From NCBI GenBank assembly GCA_964454745.1, contig CAYVUI010000004.1, positions 1 through 63,683 on the forward strand: 63,683 nucleotides of DNA, read 5' to 3'. The position numbers were made by a program, and so were the translations under genes. Shown here one piece after another: positions 1 through 8,670 of the stretch. Positions within the stretch are counted from its first letter, which is position 1; each line of letters starts with the position of its first letter. A model generated the notes under the pieces. It searched no databases. It was not told where the DNA came from and saw only the letters and a list, made by a program, of their open reading frames with translations. The DNA is from CAYVUI01 sp964454745 (GTDB lineage: Bacteria > Planctomycetota > Phycisphaerae > Sedimentisphaerales > Anaerohalosphaeraceae).

Positions 1-145
1 CTCCCGAAAATCGGAACCAAATCCATCACTTTTTACTTTACACAGAGCAAATAATACCGAATTTTCTATTCTCAATCATCCGGATGTATTTTTGAGCAAG
101 ACAGGAAGACAACCCTACGGGAAGACAACCCTAAGCTACGTTATT

Positions 146-1003
146 TTAGCTATAACTGTTAAAATTTCCCCAAACGTAAACACCCGGTTTGACTTCGCTA
201 CCTTTGTGGTAATCTTCAAAAGGTAATTTATCCGTGTTTGGAACACAAATATAATAACCGTATCCCCGGAAAGACCTCCATTCGATTATGAAAATAATAT
301 AATCCGCATCCTTGTAGAGGAAGATAGAGCGAGGTTCATTGCCAGGAAGAACTGATCGTGGTAGCTGGTTCGGGTCGACTCTATATATTTCACTTGAAAG
401 GTCCACATATTCTTCTGATATCGATGGTAATGGTAATTGATAAGAAGGAATTATATAGGGGAAAAAGCGTGTCCTTAAAGTACCCTCAGGCCGTTTGAGT
501 GATCGTTCATTACGCCTCGCTTCATATAAGTTAAGTATGTGCCATGAAGCATCGGTTGGAACGAATGATTCGTCACTGTATTTTTCTATTAGGGAATAGA
601 CAGGAGTCAAATCCATTTCTTTGACTCTGTTCTTGAATCCTTTTATAAAAAAACTACTTCCATACTTTGTAGCATAATGGTCGGCAAAAACAAATCCTGC
701 GATGTGTAGTATGAGTAAGAAAAATAAAGAATAGAAAAAAAATAAGTTTTTAAAAGTTCGTTTTTCGTAAAGAACCACAATAAATCGTATGAGAACAACA
801 ATAATAAAGACAATAGAAACAAAGGTTATGAATAGCGGTAAATCAATTACTCTGTTCAACATAAATCGACAGTTAAAATATCCACAAAAATATTGCAGAT
901 ATTTTGTTGTCAAGGGCCAGCAAAAAAGAAATATCACTGTAAAGAAGAATAGAACATGTACAACAATAGCTGTCTTTTTGATTGCTTTAGGATATTCTTT
1001 CAA
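146..1003 (-). CDS. hypothetical three-TM membrane protein, candidate RHS immunity protein
   Basis: A 285-residue protein that I do not recognise. Three hydrophobic segments lie in the first third (about residues 12-35, 52-78 and 87-108), followed by a soluble C-terminal domain of about 170 residues rich in Tyr, Phe, Arg and Asp. The longest reading starts at a TTG; no strong ribosome binding site decides it. It lies on the same strand as, and 433 bp downstream of, the variable tail of an RHS-core fragment, and it is equally AT-rich. In polymorphic toxin systems that position is usually taken by the immunity gene, and a membrane immunity protein would suit a membrane-acting toxin. This role is inference from position only. 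The open frame and codon use make the gene itself plausible. Confidence 0.6.
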   Translation of the reverse strand: MKEYPKAIKKTAIVVHVLFFFTVIFLFCWPLTTKYLQYFCGYFNCRFMLNRVIDLPLFITFVSIVFIIVVLIRFIVVLYEKRTFKNLFFFYSLFFLLILHIAGFVFADHYATKYGSSFFIKGFKNRVKEMDLTPVYSLIEKYSDESFVPTDASWHILNLYEARRNERSLKRPEGTLRTRFFPYIIPSYQLPLPSISEEYVDLSSEIYRVDPNQLPRSVLPGNEPRSIFLYKDADYIIFIIEWRSFRGYGYYICVPNTDKLPFEDYHKGSEVKPGVYVWGNFNSYS

Positions 1004-1436
1004 TTGTATTCATCGTCCTAAAAGATTTAAAGAAATAAAAAGTCAGAAACAAATCCTTTTTAAATAATTCGCGCAATTATATGAGTGTTAACCCATAGAT
1101 GAAGTTGTCCGCAAAAGTCAGATGGGCAAAGCCCAAAGCAACTATGCTACAGGTGTAAGCTTGTAGTTATTAACTATTGAAGATTAATTTTAACTCCTAA
1201 TAACATACATACAAATACTATCTGACTGCTTTGGGATGCAGAGTTACTGCAACAGCTTTGAAACTGCGTGAAATGTATGTCATCCCATCGCTGAGAGGCG
1301 TACTTGCATGATGATTTATATTTTATGACCATTTTGCGTTCAATTTCATTTGTAAGAGACTAATTCAGCATAATTTTGCTTATATATTTTGATATATTTT
1401 TTCATATTTACATATAAATTTCTGGGAAAATATAAT
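1004..1436. other. AT-rich spacer between RHS tail and putative immunity gene
   Basis: This 433-bp stretch is AT-rich and stays so into both neighbours. Short open frames in it (for example one running 1346-1546 on the minus strand) only overlap the RHS tail in another frame and have no codon pattern or start signal that I would trust. I see no RNA gene, terminator or repeat here. Confidence 0.4.
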
Positions 1437-2354
1437 TCACCATATAGAAATATTTTTGGGATACATACAGGGATTAAAAGGTACAGGTTTAGCATTGACA
1501 TTTTTAGCATAATCCATCCCGATTTTATTATATTTTTTCTTGCCATTTATTTCTTCTTGCGAAATGTCATATTTCTCATTCCAAAGATCTACATTTCTGT
1601 CCCCATAGGTTGGAATACCATATTTAATACCAGCAACACCAACTCCAACATAATTTACTTGTTTATTTGAGTATAATTTACCATCGTCTCCCAAATAAAT
1701 GTCTGAATTATGCTCTTGATTATAGTGCTCAGTGTCTGCATGCTCCATTTCATCTTCGATATCTAATAGATTTGGATTTTCAACAAAATCATTTTCTATG
1801 AAATCATCCATCAAATTTTTCAAAAATTCATCTGTAACTTCGTACGTATCTACATATTTTTCAACTTCTTTTTTGTGTTTGCATAAACCCATCGGATCAA
1901 TCCAGTTTATTGGATTATTCATACAGTACTGGTACAGGTTCATGCTGTCGTAGTAGCCAATAGGGTCGGTCTGCAGAAATCGACCAAGGGTCGGACTGTA
2001 CATCCGAGCGCGGTAGTAATAGAGACCGGTCTGGTCATCGAAGCGCCGACCTGTGAAGAGGTACGGATTCTCATAGGCCGTCTGGGAGATTACATTGCCC
2101 AAACCATCGCGAATTATGACATTGCCAAAGACCTGGCAGGAATAGCTCTCGACGGTTGCCCCTGACGAATCGGACAGGGCAATCACGGAGCCGAGGCCAT
2201 CCATATGGTAATCATACCGGGTTTCGGTTGCGGGGTCAACGTGAATTATGCAAATCGGCTCATCAATTCCGGGGCCGTAGATGTATTTGCGGACGAGAAC
2301 ATGATTTTCGTATTCGGCGATAACCTGTTGTCCATCATAGACATAGCGAGTCAT
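1437..2354 (-). CDS. RHS repeat-associated core domain protein, truncated, with variable C-terminal tail
   Basis: The first about 150 residues are the C-terminal core of an RHS/YD-repeat protein: a YVYDGQQVIAEY repeat, a YHMDGLGS motif, then TGLYYYRARMYSP, GRFLQTDPIGY and NLYQYCMNNP, ending at the DPMGL junction where RHS proteins switch to a polymorphic toxin tail. The remaining about 150 residues are acidic, AT-rich in DNA and match nothing I know. Full RHS proteins are usually above 1,000 residues, so this is only the tip. RHS-like coding continues upstream of the first ATG in the same frame (an FGRRT motif) as far as about 2396 and meets a stop at 2397-2399, exactly where a dispersed hairpin repeat begins. 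It may be a pseudogene, or an orphan tip module used as a recombination donor. Confidence 0.8.
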   Translation of the reverse strand: MTRYVYDGQQVIAEYENHVLVRKYIYGPGIDEPICIIHVDPATETRYDYHMDGLGSVIALSDSSGATVESYSCQVFGNVIIRDGLGNVISQTAYENPYLFTGRRFDDQTGLYYYRARMYSPTLGRFLQTDPIGYYDSMNLYQYCMNNPINWIDPMGLCKHKKEVEKYVDTYEVTDEFLKNLMDDFIENDFVENPNLLDIEDEMEHADTEHYNQEHNSDIYLGDDGKLYSNKQVNYVGVGVAGIKYGIPTYGDRNVDLWNEKYDISQEEINGKKKYNKIGMDYAKNVNAKPVPFNPCMYPKNISIW

Positions 2355-2396
2355 AACTGTTCCTGCAATCTTATGGGTTCGCCTGCCAAAATCAGA

Positions 2397-2451
2397 TTAT
2401 CAGCATGCGTTTCTTTCGATGGCTTCGCCATACGAAATCAACGTCATCCTA
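2397..2451. repeat. dispersed palindromic (REP-like) repeat, copy 1
   Basis: A 55-bp element starting TTATCAGCATGCGTTTCTTT and ending ATCCTA. Its centre folds as TTTCG-ATGGC-TTC-GCCAT-A-CGAAA. Related copies lie at 12573-12627 and 14080-14132. This copy abuts the truncated RHS gene. Confidence 0.7.
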
Positions 2452-2514
2452 CGGGGCCCTGCGGGCCAGTGGGGAGAAAATAGAGGGTAGAGAGTCGAGC
2501 CGGCCCGGTGGGCC

Positions 2515-2603
2515 AGAGTGGAGATAGTGGAAAGTTGATAATAGAGCATGGAATCGGCCTGCGGCCGTTTTTTTTTTAACCGCGAAAGACACGAAAATAA
2601 CTG
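2515..2603 (+). repeat. intergenic hairpin/T-run repeat
   Basis: Contains GAGATAGTGGAAAGT, a perfect CGGCC-TGC-GGCCG hairpin at 2555-2567 followed by ten Ts, then AACCGCGAAAGACACGAAA. The first block recurs at 12521, and relatives of the hairpin and the CGCGAAAGACACGAAA block occur near 12634 and 13882-13997. On the + strand it has the form of a Rho-independent terminator, but no + strand gene precedes it. Confidence 0.5.
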
Positions 2604-2604
2604 T

Positions 2605-2639
2605 ATGGGTAAAATGAACAGAGTATTTTACCGCATCCT
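2605..2639. repeat. GGTAAAA...TTTTACC hairpin repeat, copy 1
   Basis: A stem of seven base pairs (GGTAAAA/TTTTACC) around the loop TGAACAGAGTA, followed by a CATCCT block. A near-identical element lies at 8061-8096, where the stem is eight pairs. Confidence 0.6.
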
Positions 2640-2676
2640 ACGTAAATGCGGCTTAATAGGTACCTGTCCCTAATTT

Positions 2677-4062
2677 TTATCGATTTCCGGTAATTACAAC
2701 GTCGTCGATGTTCCAGCCGGAGTAGGGGAAGGCCCTGTTGTCATTGACCTGATAGCCCCAGCGGACATATACGGTGGGTTCATTATCCGCGACCGGGCTG
2801 ATATCGTAAGAAATATCTTTCCAGCCGGCATCCTCGACGGGAACATCGTTTGGGGACTGCCAGACGAGATACCAATCAGTGCCATTGCTGGACACTTCGA
2901 CCGTGGATTCCACAAAAGGAGGGTAATCGGTATTGAGCCATCTCTTAAAGCCCAGATGTACCTGCCGGCTTCCCGAACAATCAAAAGGCGGGCTCGTCAA
3001 ATAGTAAGGACCGCCAACGGTGGTGGTATAATCGCCGTTTAGATTTACGCCGTATACATTCTGGCCGGTATAGCCGCTTGCGGGGTCGGGATTGCCGTTG
3101 CTGGTACCGCCAAGACCGGCCGGCATGCCGAAAGCCCACATCCCGTGTGCGGACCAGCCGGGAAAGGTATCAAAAGTAAAGTTGTACAATACCTGCGGGT
3201 AGCCCTTTAGCCAGTCGCCGGCCAGCATGGAGACATCCTCTATATTCACCAGGCCGTCATAGGTGATGTCTGAATTGGGGTAGACTTCAAAAGCATTGGG
3301 CAGTATCAGCACTTCCGGAAATAAACCATAGTGGAGGACATTTAAATCCCAAGGGCCCACGTAAGCATCAGATGGAATTTCAAACAAAGCCTGCATGTAT
3401 GAAAGACCTGTTGCTGTGCAATTATTTGAATATATTTTTTCACCACCATTGGAAAGCCATGCTACAGATGTAATATCAGTCAATGTGCCTGATGCCTGCA
3501 TAAAAGTTGACGTTGGACTGGCGGCAACAAATGCATTGCCTATATATGTGCCCTGAGAAAACCTAGAAGTAGCTTTAGAGAAATTCGTATTTCTTCCTGT
3601 AATGGATACCGCAAGCGTCTTACCGGGTTTTGCGGAAGAGGGTGTGATTGATGTTACTTCCGGTAAGATCGGGAGAACTTCAAAACCCTCATTCAAGGTA
3701 AGCAGACCATCCACGGAGGTTAGAATATTCAAATTGTATTTTGCCGGATCTGTGCCCGCATTGACTTTTACATCTACAACCATGAGTTCATCGTCAATCG
3801 GTGTAAATTCTAATATTTTAATTGTTGAAGTTGCTTGAGTGAGCGGATGCGAAAACCAAATGGGGGAGCCCTGTGAAAAAACAGGTGAACCCTGCGCAAA
3901 GCCTGACGCAGAAGTGAAATGGGTGTTTTGACCGGTAATCGCAACGGAAAGTCTACTGTGCTGCTGGGTGCTGGATGGGTTTACGGAAACAATCTCCTGG
4001 GAGAACGCAACCGTTGTCATAAGCAGTACGATACTGAAAGCAAACAAAATCCTCTGAGTCAT
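2677..4062 (-). CDS. secreted protein with IPT/TIG-like repeats, dockerin-like loop and adhesion-type C-terminal domain
   Basis: A 461-residue protein with a clear signal peptide (residues 1-21, ending VAFSQ). Residues about 23-130 and 131-250 are two related blocks that begin VxxVxPSSxxxx and contain ITGxNTxFxxA, the usual look of IPT/TIG or PKD-like surface beta domains. Residues about 262-290 carry one dockerin-like loop (DITYDGLVNIEDVSMLAGDW). The last about 170 residues resemble the MAM/CUB-like jelly-roll of immune-inhibitor-A type proteins (a 'FDCSGS...HLGFKRWL...VEVSSNGTDW' layout). It is probably an exported surface or adhesion protein. No catalytic motif is visible. It stands alone on the minus strand, 61 bp downstream of the O-antigen ligase gene. 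Confidence 0.75.
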   Translation of the reverse strand: MTQRILFAFSIVLLMTTVAFSQEIVSVNPSSTQQHSRLSVAITGQNTHFTSASGFAQGSPVFSQGSPIWFSHPLTQATSTIKILEFTPIDDELMVVDVKVNAGTDPAKYNLNILTSVDGLLTLNEGFEVLPILPEVTSITPSSAKPGKTLAVSITGRNTNFSKATSRFSQGTYIGNAFVAASPTSTFMQASGTLTDITSVAWLSNGGEKIYSNNCTATGLSYMQALFEIPSDAYVGPWDLNVLHYGLFPEVLILPNAFEVYPNSDITYDGLVNIEDVSMLAGDWLKGYPQVLYNFTFDTFPGWSAHGMWAFGMPAGLGGTSNGNPDPASGYTGQNVYGVNLNGDYTTTVGGPYYLTSPPFDCSGSRQVHLGFKRWLNTDYPPFVESTVEVSSNGTDWYLVWQSPNDVPVEDAGWKDISYDISPVADNEPTVYVRWGYQVNDNRAFPYSGWNIDDVVITGNR

Positions 4063-4123
4063 ATCAGACCCTCCGCCAAAAAGTTCATCTAAATATTCAC
4101 AGCTCAGGGATTATCTTAACCAG

Positions 4124-6010
4124 TTAGTCCGTTGTGTCAAGTTCTTTTTTTACGGTTTCAAGGTAAATTTTGAGTTTTTCATTTTTCGGATCGGGTTTGC
4201 ACCGCAGCAATGTCTGCCAGGCCTCTTCGTATCTGCCGCAGTTATAATAGGTTGCGCCTAAATTGATCAATGCTTCCTGAAATTGCGGATGGATTTCAAG
4301 GGCCTTGTTATAATAGTAAATTGCATTTTCATGATCCTGCAGTTCTTCATAGCAGGTGGCCAGGTTGTTTAGAACATGGATATGATAGGGGTGTGCTTCG
4401 CGGGCCAGTTGGTAGCTTATTAAGGCCTGGGAGAAATTGCCCATCAGGTACTGAGCTTCCGCTTTATACCATTGCAAGGGGGCGGAAGTGGGGTCCAGTG
4501 AAGAGAAAGGGGAATATGCTTTGTCAATCAGTGCGATTACCTGACTGTGCTGCTGGTGATTGCGGGCCATAAAGGATTGTTTGGTTAGCCATTCTGATTT
4601 GAGGCGTATATAGCCAACTGCCGCAGAGAAGATTAAGACGATGATGCAAGGTATACTTATAAGAAGTGTGTTTGTTTTTGGCGCGGTGTTTCTTTTTTGT
4701 GTCACTTCAGAGTGCAGATTTAAAATAATCGCTAACAGTATTGACAAGACCATGGAATGGAAAATTCTTTCTTTTGGAAATGAAAAGCAGGCAATCGTGA
4801 TATAGCCTGTCAGTGACATGAGCATGCAGAGAGCGAGGCGTTTTGATTGCAACTGTTTATGGAGAAGGATGTTTTTTATGCAAAAGAACAAGCTTACAAT
4901 GAAAATTGACACGTAACAAAGGAATCCGAATATTCCTGATTCAAATAAGACCCAGATGAAGTCGTTGTGAGGCCGTTGGAAATGTACATACTTGAAAGAG
5001 CGGGCGGTGAGTCCATCGAGGCCGTAGGACGGCAGACTGATCCGCCAGTTCCCTGCACCATGGCCCAGAGCAAGATTCTCAAACGCTCCGTTAACGGTTT
5101 TTTTCCAGAGCTGGATTCTTTCGTTTCCCGTGCCTCTTGAGAGAAGTGTGGAAGGTTGAATTCTCTCTTTGAGATGATCCAGGGCATCGGATTTTGAAGC
5201 CAGGACAATCCCGGCAGTGATACATGCAGAAAGAATTACCAAGGACAGTAATGCCGTTTTGAGCATTATTTTTTTATTGATCACGAATTGTTTATGCAAC
5301 AGCAGAACGATGAGCAGTGCAAGGGTGGAAGAGACGATCAATGCAAGCCATACTGCCCGGGTTTGCAGTAAAAATATCATCAGCAGTGACATGGCTGCTG
5401 TTATGCCGCTGAGGATACGCCAGAGATAATGGGAAGACAGCAGGGAATAGAAACAAAACGGCAGTGTCAAAAATAAAGCGGAGGAAAGAAGATTTTTGTG
5501 GCCCATGGTTCCCTGGATTGAAACGAGGATGTCCAGGCCTGGTTTTCCGTAGGCGATGGTGAAATACTGGTAAAAACCGATGCAGCAAAGGAGAAATGCT
5601 GATATGACAAGACATTTTGTGAGCATGAATTTATAGTCGGGATTTGCTGCGAGAACCTGGAGGCATAAGAAAAGGAAGGTTAAGGAGGTAAATATTTTTA
5701 CGATTTCATAGGCACTTTCCCCGGGATTAACTGCATTAATGATTGAAAGCAATGAAAAAAATAAGTAACCGGTGTATACAACAAACACCACACTTCCAAC
5801 ATACCTTGTTTTTCTTTCAGTCGGGGAGGAAATCATTCTATACACAAAAGATATTAGCAGGACCAACGTAAGAATCGACCAGAGGAAAAAGCGTATCGTC
5901 AAATAGGGATCGATTGTTTTTGAAAGAGAGATAAACGGGACCACAAAGCAGCAGGTTGATATTATAAGAATAAAATCCAGGTGATTTCGAATTCTGTTGA
6001 GGGTTTTCAT
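4124..6010 (-). CDS. O-antigen ligase/polymerase family (Wzy_C) membrane protein with C-terminal TPRs
   Basis: A 628-residue protein with about a dozen transmembrane segments. The loop motif RPHNDFIWVLFESGIFG, near residue 345, is the signature of the O-antigen ligase/polymerase superfamily (WaaL, Wzy, PilO), where the His and Asp/Glu lie in the large periplasmic loop. Residues about 540-615 form two to three tetratricopeptide repeats (for example NLATCYEELQDHENAIYYYN). Family members transfer or polymerise undecaprenyl-linked glycans, or glycosylate pilin, at the periplasmic face; the acceptor cannot be told from the sequence. The TPR extension is common in planctomycete and clostridial members and may bind a partner. 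Other lipid A genes in the window (lpxB, LpxH-like) show that the cell makes an LPS-type outer membrane. Confidence 0.8.
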   Translation of the reverse strand: MKTLNRIRNHLDFILIISTCCFVVPFISLSKTIDPYLTIRFFLWSILTLVLLISFVYRMISSPTERKTRYVGSVVFVVYTGYLFFSLLSIINAVNPGESAYEIVKIFTSLTFLFLCLQVLAANPDYKFMLTKCLVISAFLLCCIGFYQYFTIAYGKPGLDILVSIQGTMGHKNLLSSALFLTLPFCFYSLLSSHYLWRILSGITAAMSLLMIFLLQTRAVWLALIVSSTLALLIVLLLHKQFVINKKIMLKTALLSLVILSACITAGIVLASKSDALDHLKERIQPSTLLSRGTGNERIQLWKKTVNGAFENLALGHGAGNWRISLPSYGLDGLTARSFKYVHFQRPHNDFIWVLFESGIFGFLCYVSIFIVSLFFCIKNILLHKQLQSKRLALCMLMSLTGYITIACFSFPKERIFHSMVLSILLAIILNLHSEVTQKRNTAPKTNTLLISIPCIIVLIFSAAVGYIRLKSEWLTKQSFMARNHQQHSQVIALIDKAYSPFSSLDPTSAPLQWYKAEAQYLMGNFSQALISYQLAREAHPYHIHVLNNLATCYEELQDHENAIYYYNKALEIHPQFQEALINLGATYYNCGRYEEAWQTLLRCKPDPKNEKLKIYLETVKKELDTTD

Positions 6011-6403
6011 TTTATGTCTATCGCCTTTGCAATCAAATGGCAGCCAAGTAACAGGTTTATATACCTCCTGGGATGTTTTGATTTATAGTCCGGGGGAGAT
6101 TATAGCACCGTGTGGTATGAAGGGGAAGGGAAAATGGCTGGAGGCGGAAATAGGCGACGGGATTTATCTTGTATATTGGTCAGCAAAAACGCTGTTTTTG
6201 GGGCGTTTTTCATATTATGGTTGCATATTCGGAGGTGAGCGGCGAATTCTCGACCATGAATCTATGGGGATTGGCTGGATGGGCAATATTTCGAGGTGGT
6301 GGGGGATTCTGACCGATAATGTTTGCATGGCCGGGTGGATTTGTGGTTCGGTCGGCCGGGGGGATGGATTATCGGACGAAGTTAGATTTTTGATGTTTTG
6401 GGT
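6011..6403. other. intergenic region upstream of rnpA
   Basis: About 390 bp between the divergent O-antigen ligase and rnpA genes. The only structure I see is a weak inverted repeat, AAAAACGC (6185-6192) with GCGTTTTT (6203-6210). The ribosomal protein L34 gene (rpmH), which normally precedes rnpA, is not present in any frame. Confidence 0.5.
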
Positions 6404-6823
6404 ATGGAAAAACGTTTTACATTTCGCGGCAAGCAGCGGCTGCGTAAGAATGAGCAGTTTCGCAAGGTTCTTGCGCAGCGGCAGTCGATGGGCAATTCGC
6501 TGTTTCGGGTGTATGTTTGCCGCAATGGGCTGGGTTTTTCGCGGCTGGGCGTGAGTGTCTCGCGGACGGTGGGTACGGCGGTGGTTCGCAACCGGATCAA
6601 GCGGATTGCGCGGGAAGTATTCCGCACGGAACAGCATAATCTGCCTTTGGGGTACGACTATTTATTAATATTTTCCCGTAAAATGTCGAAAAACCGTAAG
6701 AAAGGCCTGCCGGCGGCTCGTGTGCGGCTGGATTCCGGAGAATTTCGGGCCTTGTTTTTACGTTATGTCAGCAGGCTGACAGGCCGGGACGAGAACGTTG
6801 AAGAAGAAAAAGACGTCCGATAA
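6404..6823 (+). CDS. rnpA: ribonuclease P protein component
   Basis: A 139-residue basic protein (from the ATG at 6404; a TTG two codons upstream would add two residues). It has the RnpA pattern: an N-terminal FRGKQRLRKNEQF segment, LGVSVSR, and the RNR motif VVRNRIKRIAREVFR that contacts the catalytic P RNA. Together they form the enzyme that trims the 5' leader from pre-tRNA. In most bacteria the gene sits directly behind rpmH near the origin. Here it is followed by, and overlaps, a MerR-type gene and then an MCE gene, and no rpmH is nearby, so the canonical oriC cluster has been broken up. Confidence 0.93.
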   Translation: MEKRFTFRGKQRLRKNEQFRKVLAQRQSMGNSLFRVYVCRNGLGFSRLGVSVSRTVGTAVVRNRIKRIAREVFRTEQHNLPLGYDYLLIFSRKMSKNRKKGLPAARVRLDSGEFRALFLRYVSRLTGRDENVEEEKDVR

Positions 6824-7079
6824 AAACAGCAAGAGTGATCGGTTCATGCAGATCGGAAAGGCGGCGGAGCAGGCGGGTGTGTCGCGCCAGTCGCTGCAGT
6901 ATTACCTGATGGTGGGCCTGCTGGAACCTGCGAAGAAGACGGGAACGGGACGTCGGCTTTTTGACAGTAAGAGCGTCGAGAAGATTCGGCTGATTAAGAA
7001 ACTTAACGAAAGCGGATATCCGCTGCGTGCGATCCGGGACCTTTTTATGGAGAAGGATCCGGACGGGAAAGGAAACTGA
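6798..7079 (+). CDS. MerR-family helix-turn-helix protein
   Basis: A 93-residue protein that consists of a MerR DNA-binding domain only: IGKAAEQAGVSRQSLQYY (helix-turn-helix), then the wing GLLEPAKKTGTGRRLFD and the VEKIRLIKKLNESGYPLRAIRDLF helices. There is no dimerisation coiled coil or effector domain. The frame opens with a TTG inside the rnpA end (26-bp overlap); an ATG at 6846 would give a 77-residue form starting MQIGKAAEQ. It ends 8 bp before the MCE gene, so rnpA, this gene and the MCE gene are probably co-transcribed. It may regulate that operon; the target is unknown. Confidence 0.8.
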   Translation: MKKKKTSDKNSKSDRFMQIGKAAEQAGVSRQSLQYYLMVGLLEPAKKTGTGRRLFDSKSVEKIRLIKKLNESGYPLRAIRDLFMEKDPDGKGN

Positions 7080-7087
7080 AAGAGACG

Positions 7088-7975
7088 ATGGCAGACTACA
7101 ATTCGCTTCAGCGAAAACGGAATATGATCGTAGGCGGCTTTGTGCTGGTTGGTTTTTGCGGGCTGGTGTTTATGCTGGGCTTGTTCGGTGAGCTTCCGGG
7201 TTTTGTGAGCCAGATTAACAGTTTCCAGGTTTTGGTGGATTTTCCCCAGGCGCCGGGCGTGATGGAGAATACGCGTGTGAATTACTGCGGGTACCAGGTG
7301 GGACGAGTGACGGAGGTTTTTCCGCCGGAGCGTGCGGAGGGCGTGGATGCGGGTGAGCATTTTCACCGGGTTCGCGTGGAGGTGTCGATTAATCGTCAGT
7401 TTTACAATATCCCGAAGAATGTGGATGTGCTGCTGATTAAGCGGGGGCTGGGGTCGAGTTATATCGAACTGGCGGTGGACCCGGATGACGAGATTACGGA
7501 ATTTTTGACGCAGGGGGATATCCTGGTGGGCCGGGAGGGGACGAGTACGGAGTTTATCCCGAAGGCGGTGCAGGAGAAGCTTGAGAGGCTTGTGGATTCG
7601 ATCAGTGAGCTGACGCAGCATGCCAACGAGATCGTGGGTAATGACGAGAACAAGGCGAATATCAAGCGGACGCTGGCGAATGTGGCCAGTGCGTCGAAGG
7701 AGGCGGAGGCGACGCTGGTGTCGGTTCGGAATTTCGCGGATAAGGGCAGCGAGAATTTTGATGAGATTACGCGGAATTTGAGTGAGTCATTGGCGGAGGT
7801 GCAGACGATTTTGGCGAAGATCAATTCGGGCGAGGGCACGGCAGGGCAGATGGTGAACGATCCGCGTTTGTATGAGAACCTGCTGGACAGTACGCTTGAA
7901 CTGCAGATGGCGCTGGAGCAGATTAAGATGTTCGCGGCGGATTCGCGGGAGAACGGGTTGCGGATTAAGTGGTAA
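7088..7975 (+). CDS. MCE/MlaD-family outer-membrane lipid-transport protein
   Basis: A 295-residue protein with one N-terminal transmembrane helix (about residues 13-33) and an MCE domain (about 42-145: GVMENTRVNYCGYQVGRV... IKRGLGSSYIEL). The C-terminal half is a predicted long helix or coiled coil, the layout of periplasmic MlaD/PqiB/YebT relatives that form hexameric lipid shuttles with an MlaE permease and MlaF ATPase. The Mla permease and ATPase genes are not next to it. It follows the MerR gene by 8 bp. Its role in phospholipid trafficking is known for the family; the substrate here is inferred. Confidence 0.85.
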   Translation: MADYNSLQRKRNMIVGGFVLVGFCGLVFMLGLFGELPGFVSQINSFQVLVDFPQAPGVMENTRVNYCGYQVGRVTEVFPPERAEGVDAGEHFHRVRVEVSINRQFYNIPKNVDVLLIKRGLGSSYIELAVDPDDEITEFLTQGDILVGREGTSTEFIPKAVQEKLERLVDSISELTQHANEIVGNDENKANIKRTLANVASASKEAEATLVSVRNFADKGSENFDEITRNLSESLAEVQTILAKINSGEGTAGQMVNDPRLYENLLDSTLELQMALEQIKMFAADSRENGLRIKW

Positions 7976-8060
7976 GGATCAGCAACTCGTTAGGAAACGC
8001 TGATTTGTTTCTCGCCTTTGACAAGAGGAACCGGCCTAAAGGCTGAACCTGAGAGCCCGC

Positions 8061-8096
8061 ATGGGTAAAATGAACAGCGTCTTTTACCCCATCCTG
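8061..8096. repeat. GGGTAAAA...TTTTACCC hairpin repeat, copy 2
   Basis: GGGTAAAA (8063-8070) pairs perfectly with TTTTACCC (8082-8089) around the loop TGAACAGCGTC, followed by CATCCT. It matches the element at 2605-2639; the loop sequence is conserved at 9 of 11 positions. Confidence 0.65.
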
Positions 8097-8101
8097 CTGA
8101 A

Positions 8102-8587
8102 TTAATAATAGGGATAAAACGGGACATCGCGATCCGGTTTTTTGGAGAGGATTTTCGTAAGTCCCTCCAGCGTAGCGGCCTTGCACATTTTACGGATGTC
8201 GGGGCGGCGCAGGATGGTGAGTTTCCAGAGAACAAAAATCCCAAATACTCCTGCTGCAAGTGGTGCGCACCAGGCAGGAAACTGCAATACTTTCTGACCG
8301 GCAACCTGTAGTTCCAAGGGAGTCGCTTTGAAAACCGCTAAAAAAGTAAACAAAGGAAGTATTATGGCCTCCATCCACGAAAAAACAAGGGCAATTACGC
8401 GGGCGGTGTTGGAAAGTTTGAATAAATAGTAGCCCACAAAGATGAAAATGACATTCAGGTTGAGGGATAATACACCCGTAAAAATTCCTATGATGACTCC
8501 AAGTGCCTCTGAAATGCCGTACAGCAGGATCAAGGCGGCTACGATCTTGAGCGAAAGCGGCGTTTTTAGTTTGTTTTCCTGTTCCAT
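8102..8587 (-). CDS. small four-TM membrane protein of unknown function
   Basis: A 161-residue protein with four hydrophobic segments (about residues 12-36, 40-58, 61-85 and 103-125) and a short basic C-terminal tail. There are no recognisable active-site motifs. It resembles the many small DUF2127/DUF2569-like integral membrane proteins only in general layout. It sits alone, with hairpin repeat DNA at its 3' end. Confidence 0.6.
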   Translation of the reverse strand: MEQENKLKTPLSLKIVAALILLYGISEALGVIIGIFTGVLSLNLNVIFIFVGYYLFKLSNTARVIALVFSWMEAIILPLFTFLAVFKATPLELQVAGQKVLQFPAWCAPLAAGVFGIFVLWKLTILRRPDIRKMCKAATLEGLTKILSKKPDRDVPFYPYY

Positions 8588-8670
8588 AGTAACTCAAAAT
8601 TTGAGAAAAGGGGGTACTGTCCCTGTTATCCAGTGGTGGTATCATACGGTATGGGCGGGATTTTTGCAAG

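Noticed and set aside
104..136. Short direct repeat GGAAGACAACCCTA (two copies)
   Set aside because: Only two adjacent copies of about 14 bp; not enough to define an element.
5997..6554. A 185-codon + strand frame over the rnpA start
   Set aside because: It overlaps rnpA in another frame and has no recognisable domain or ribosome binding site.
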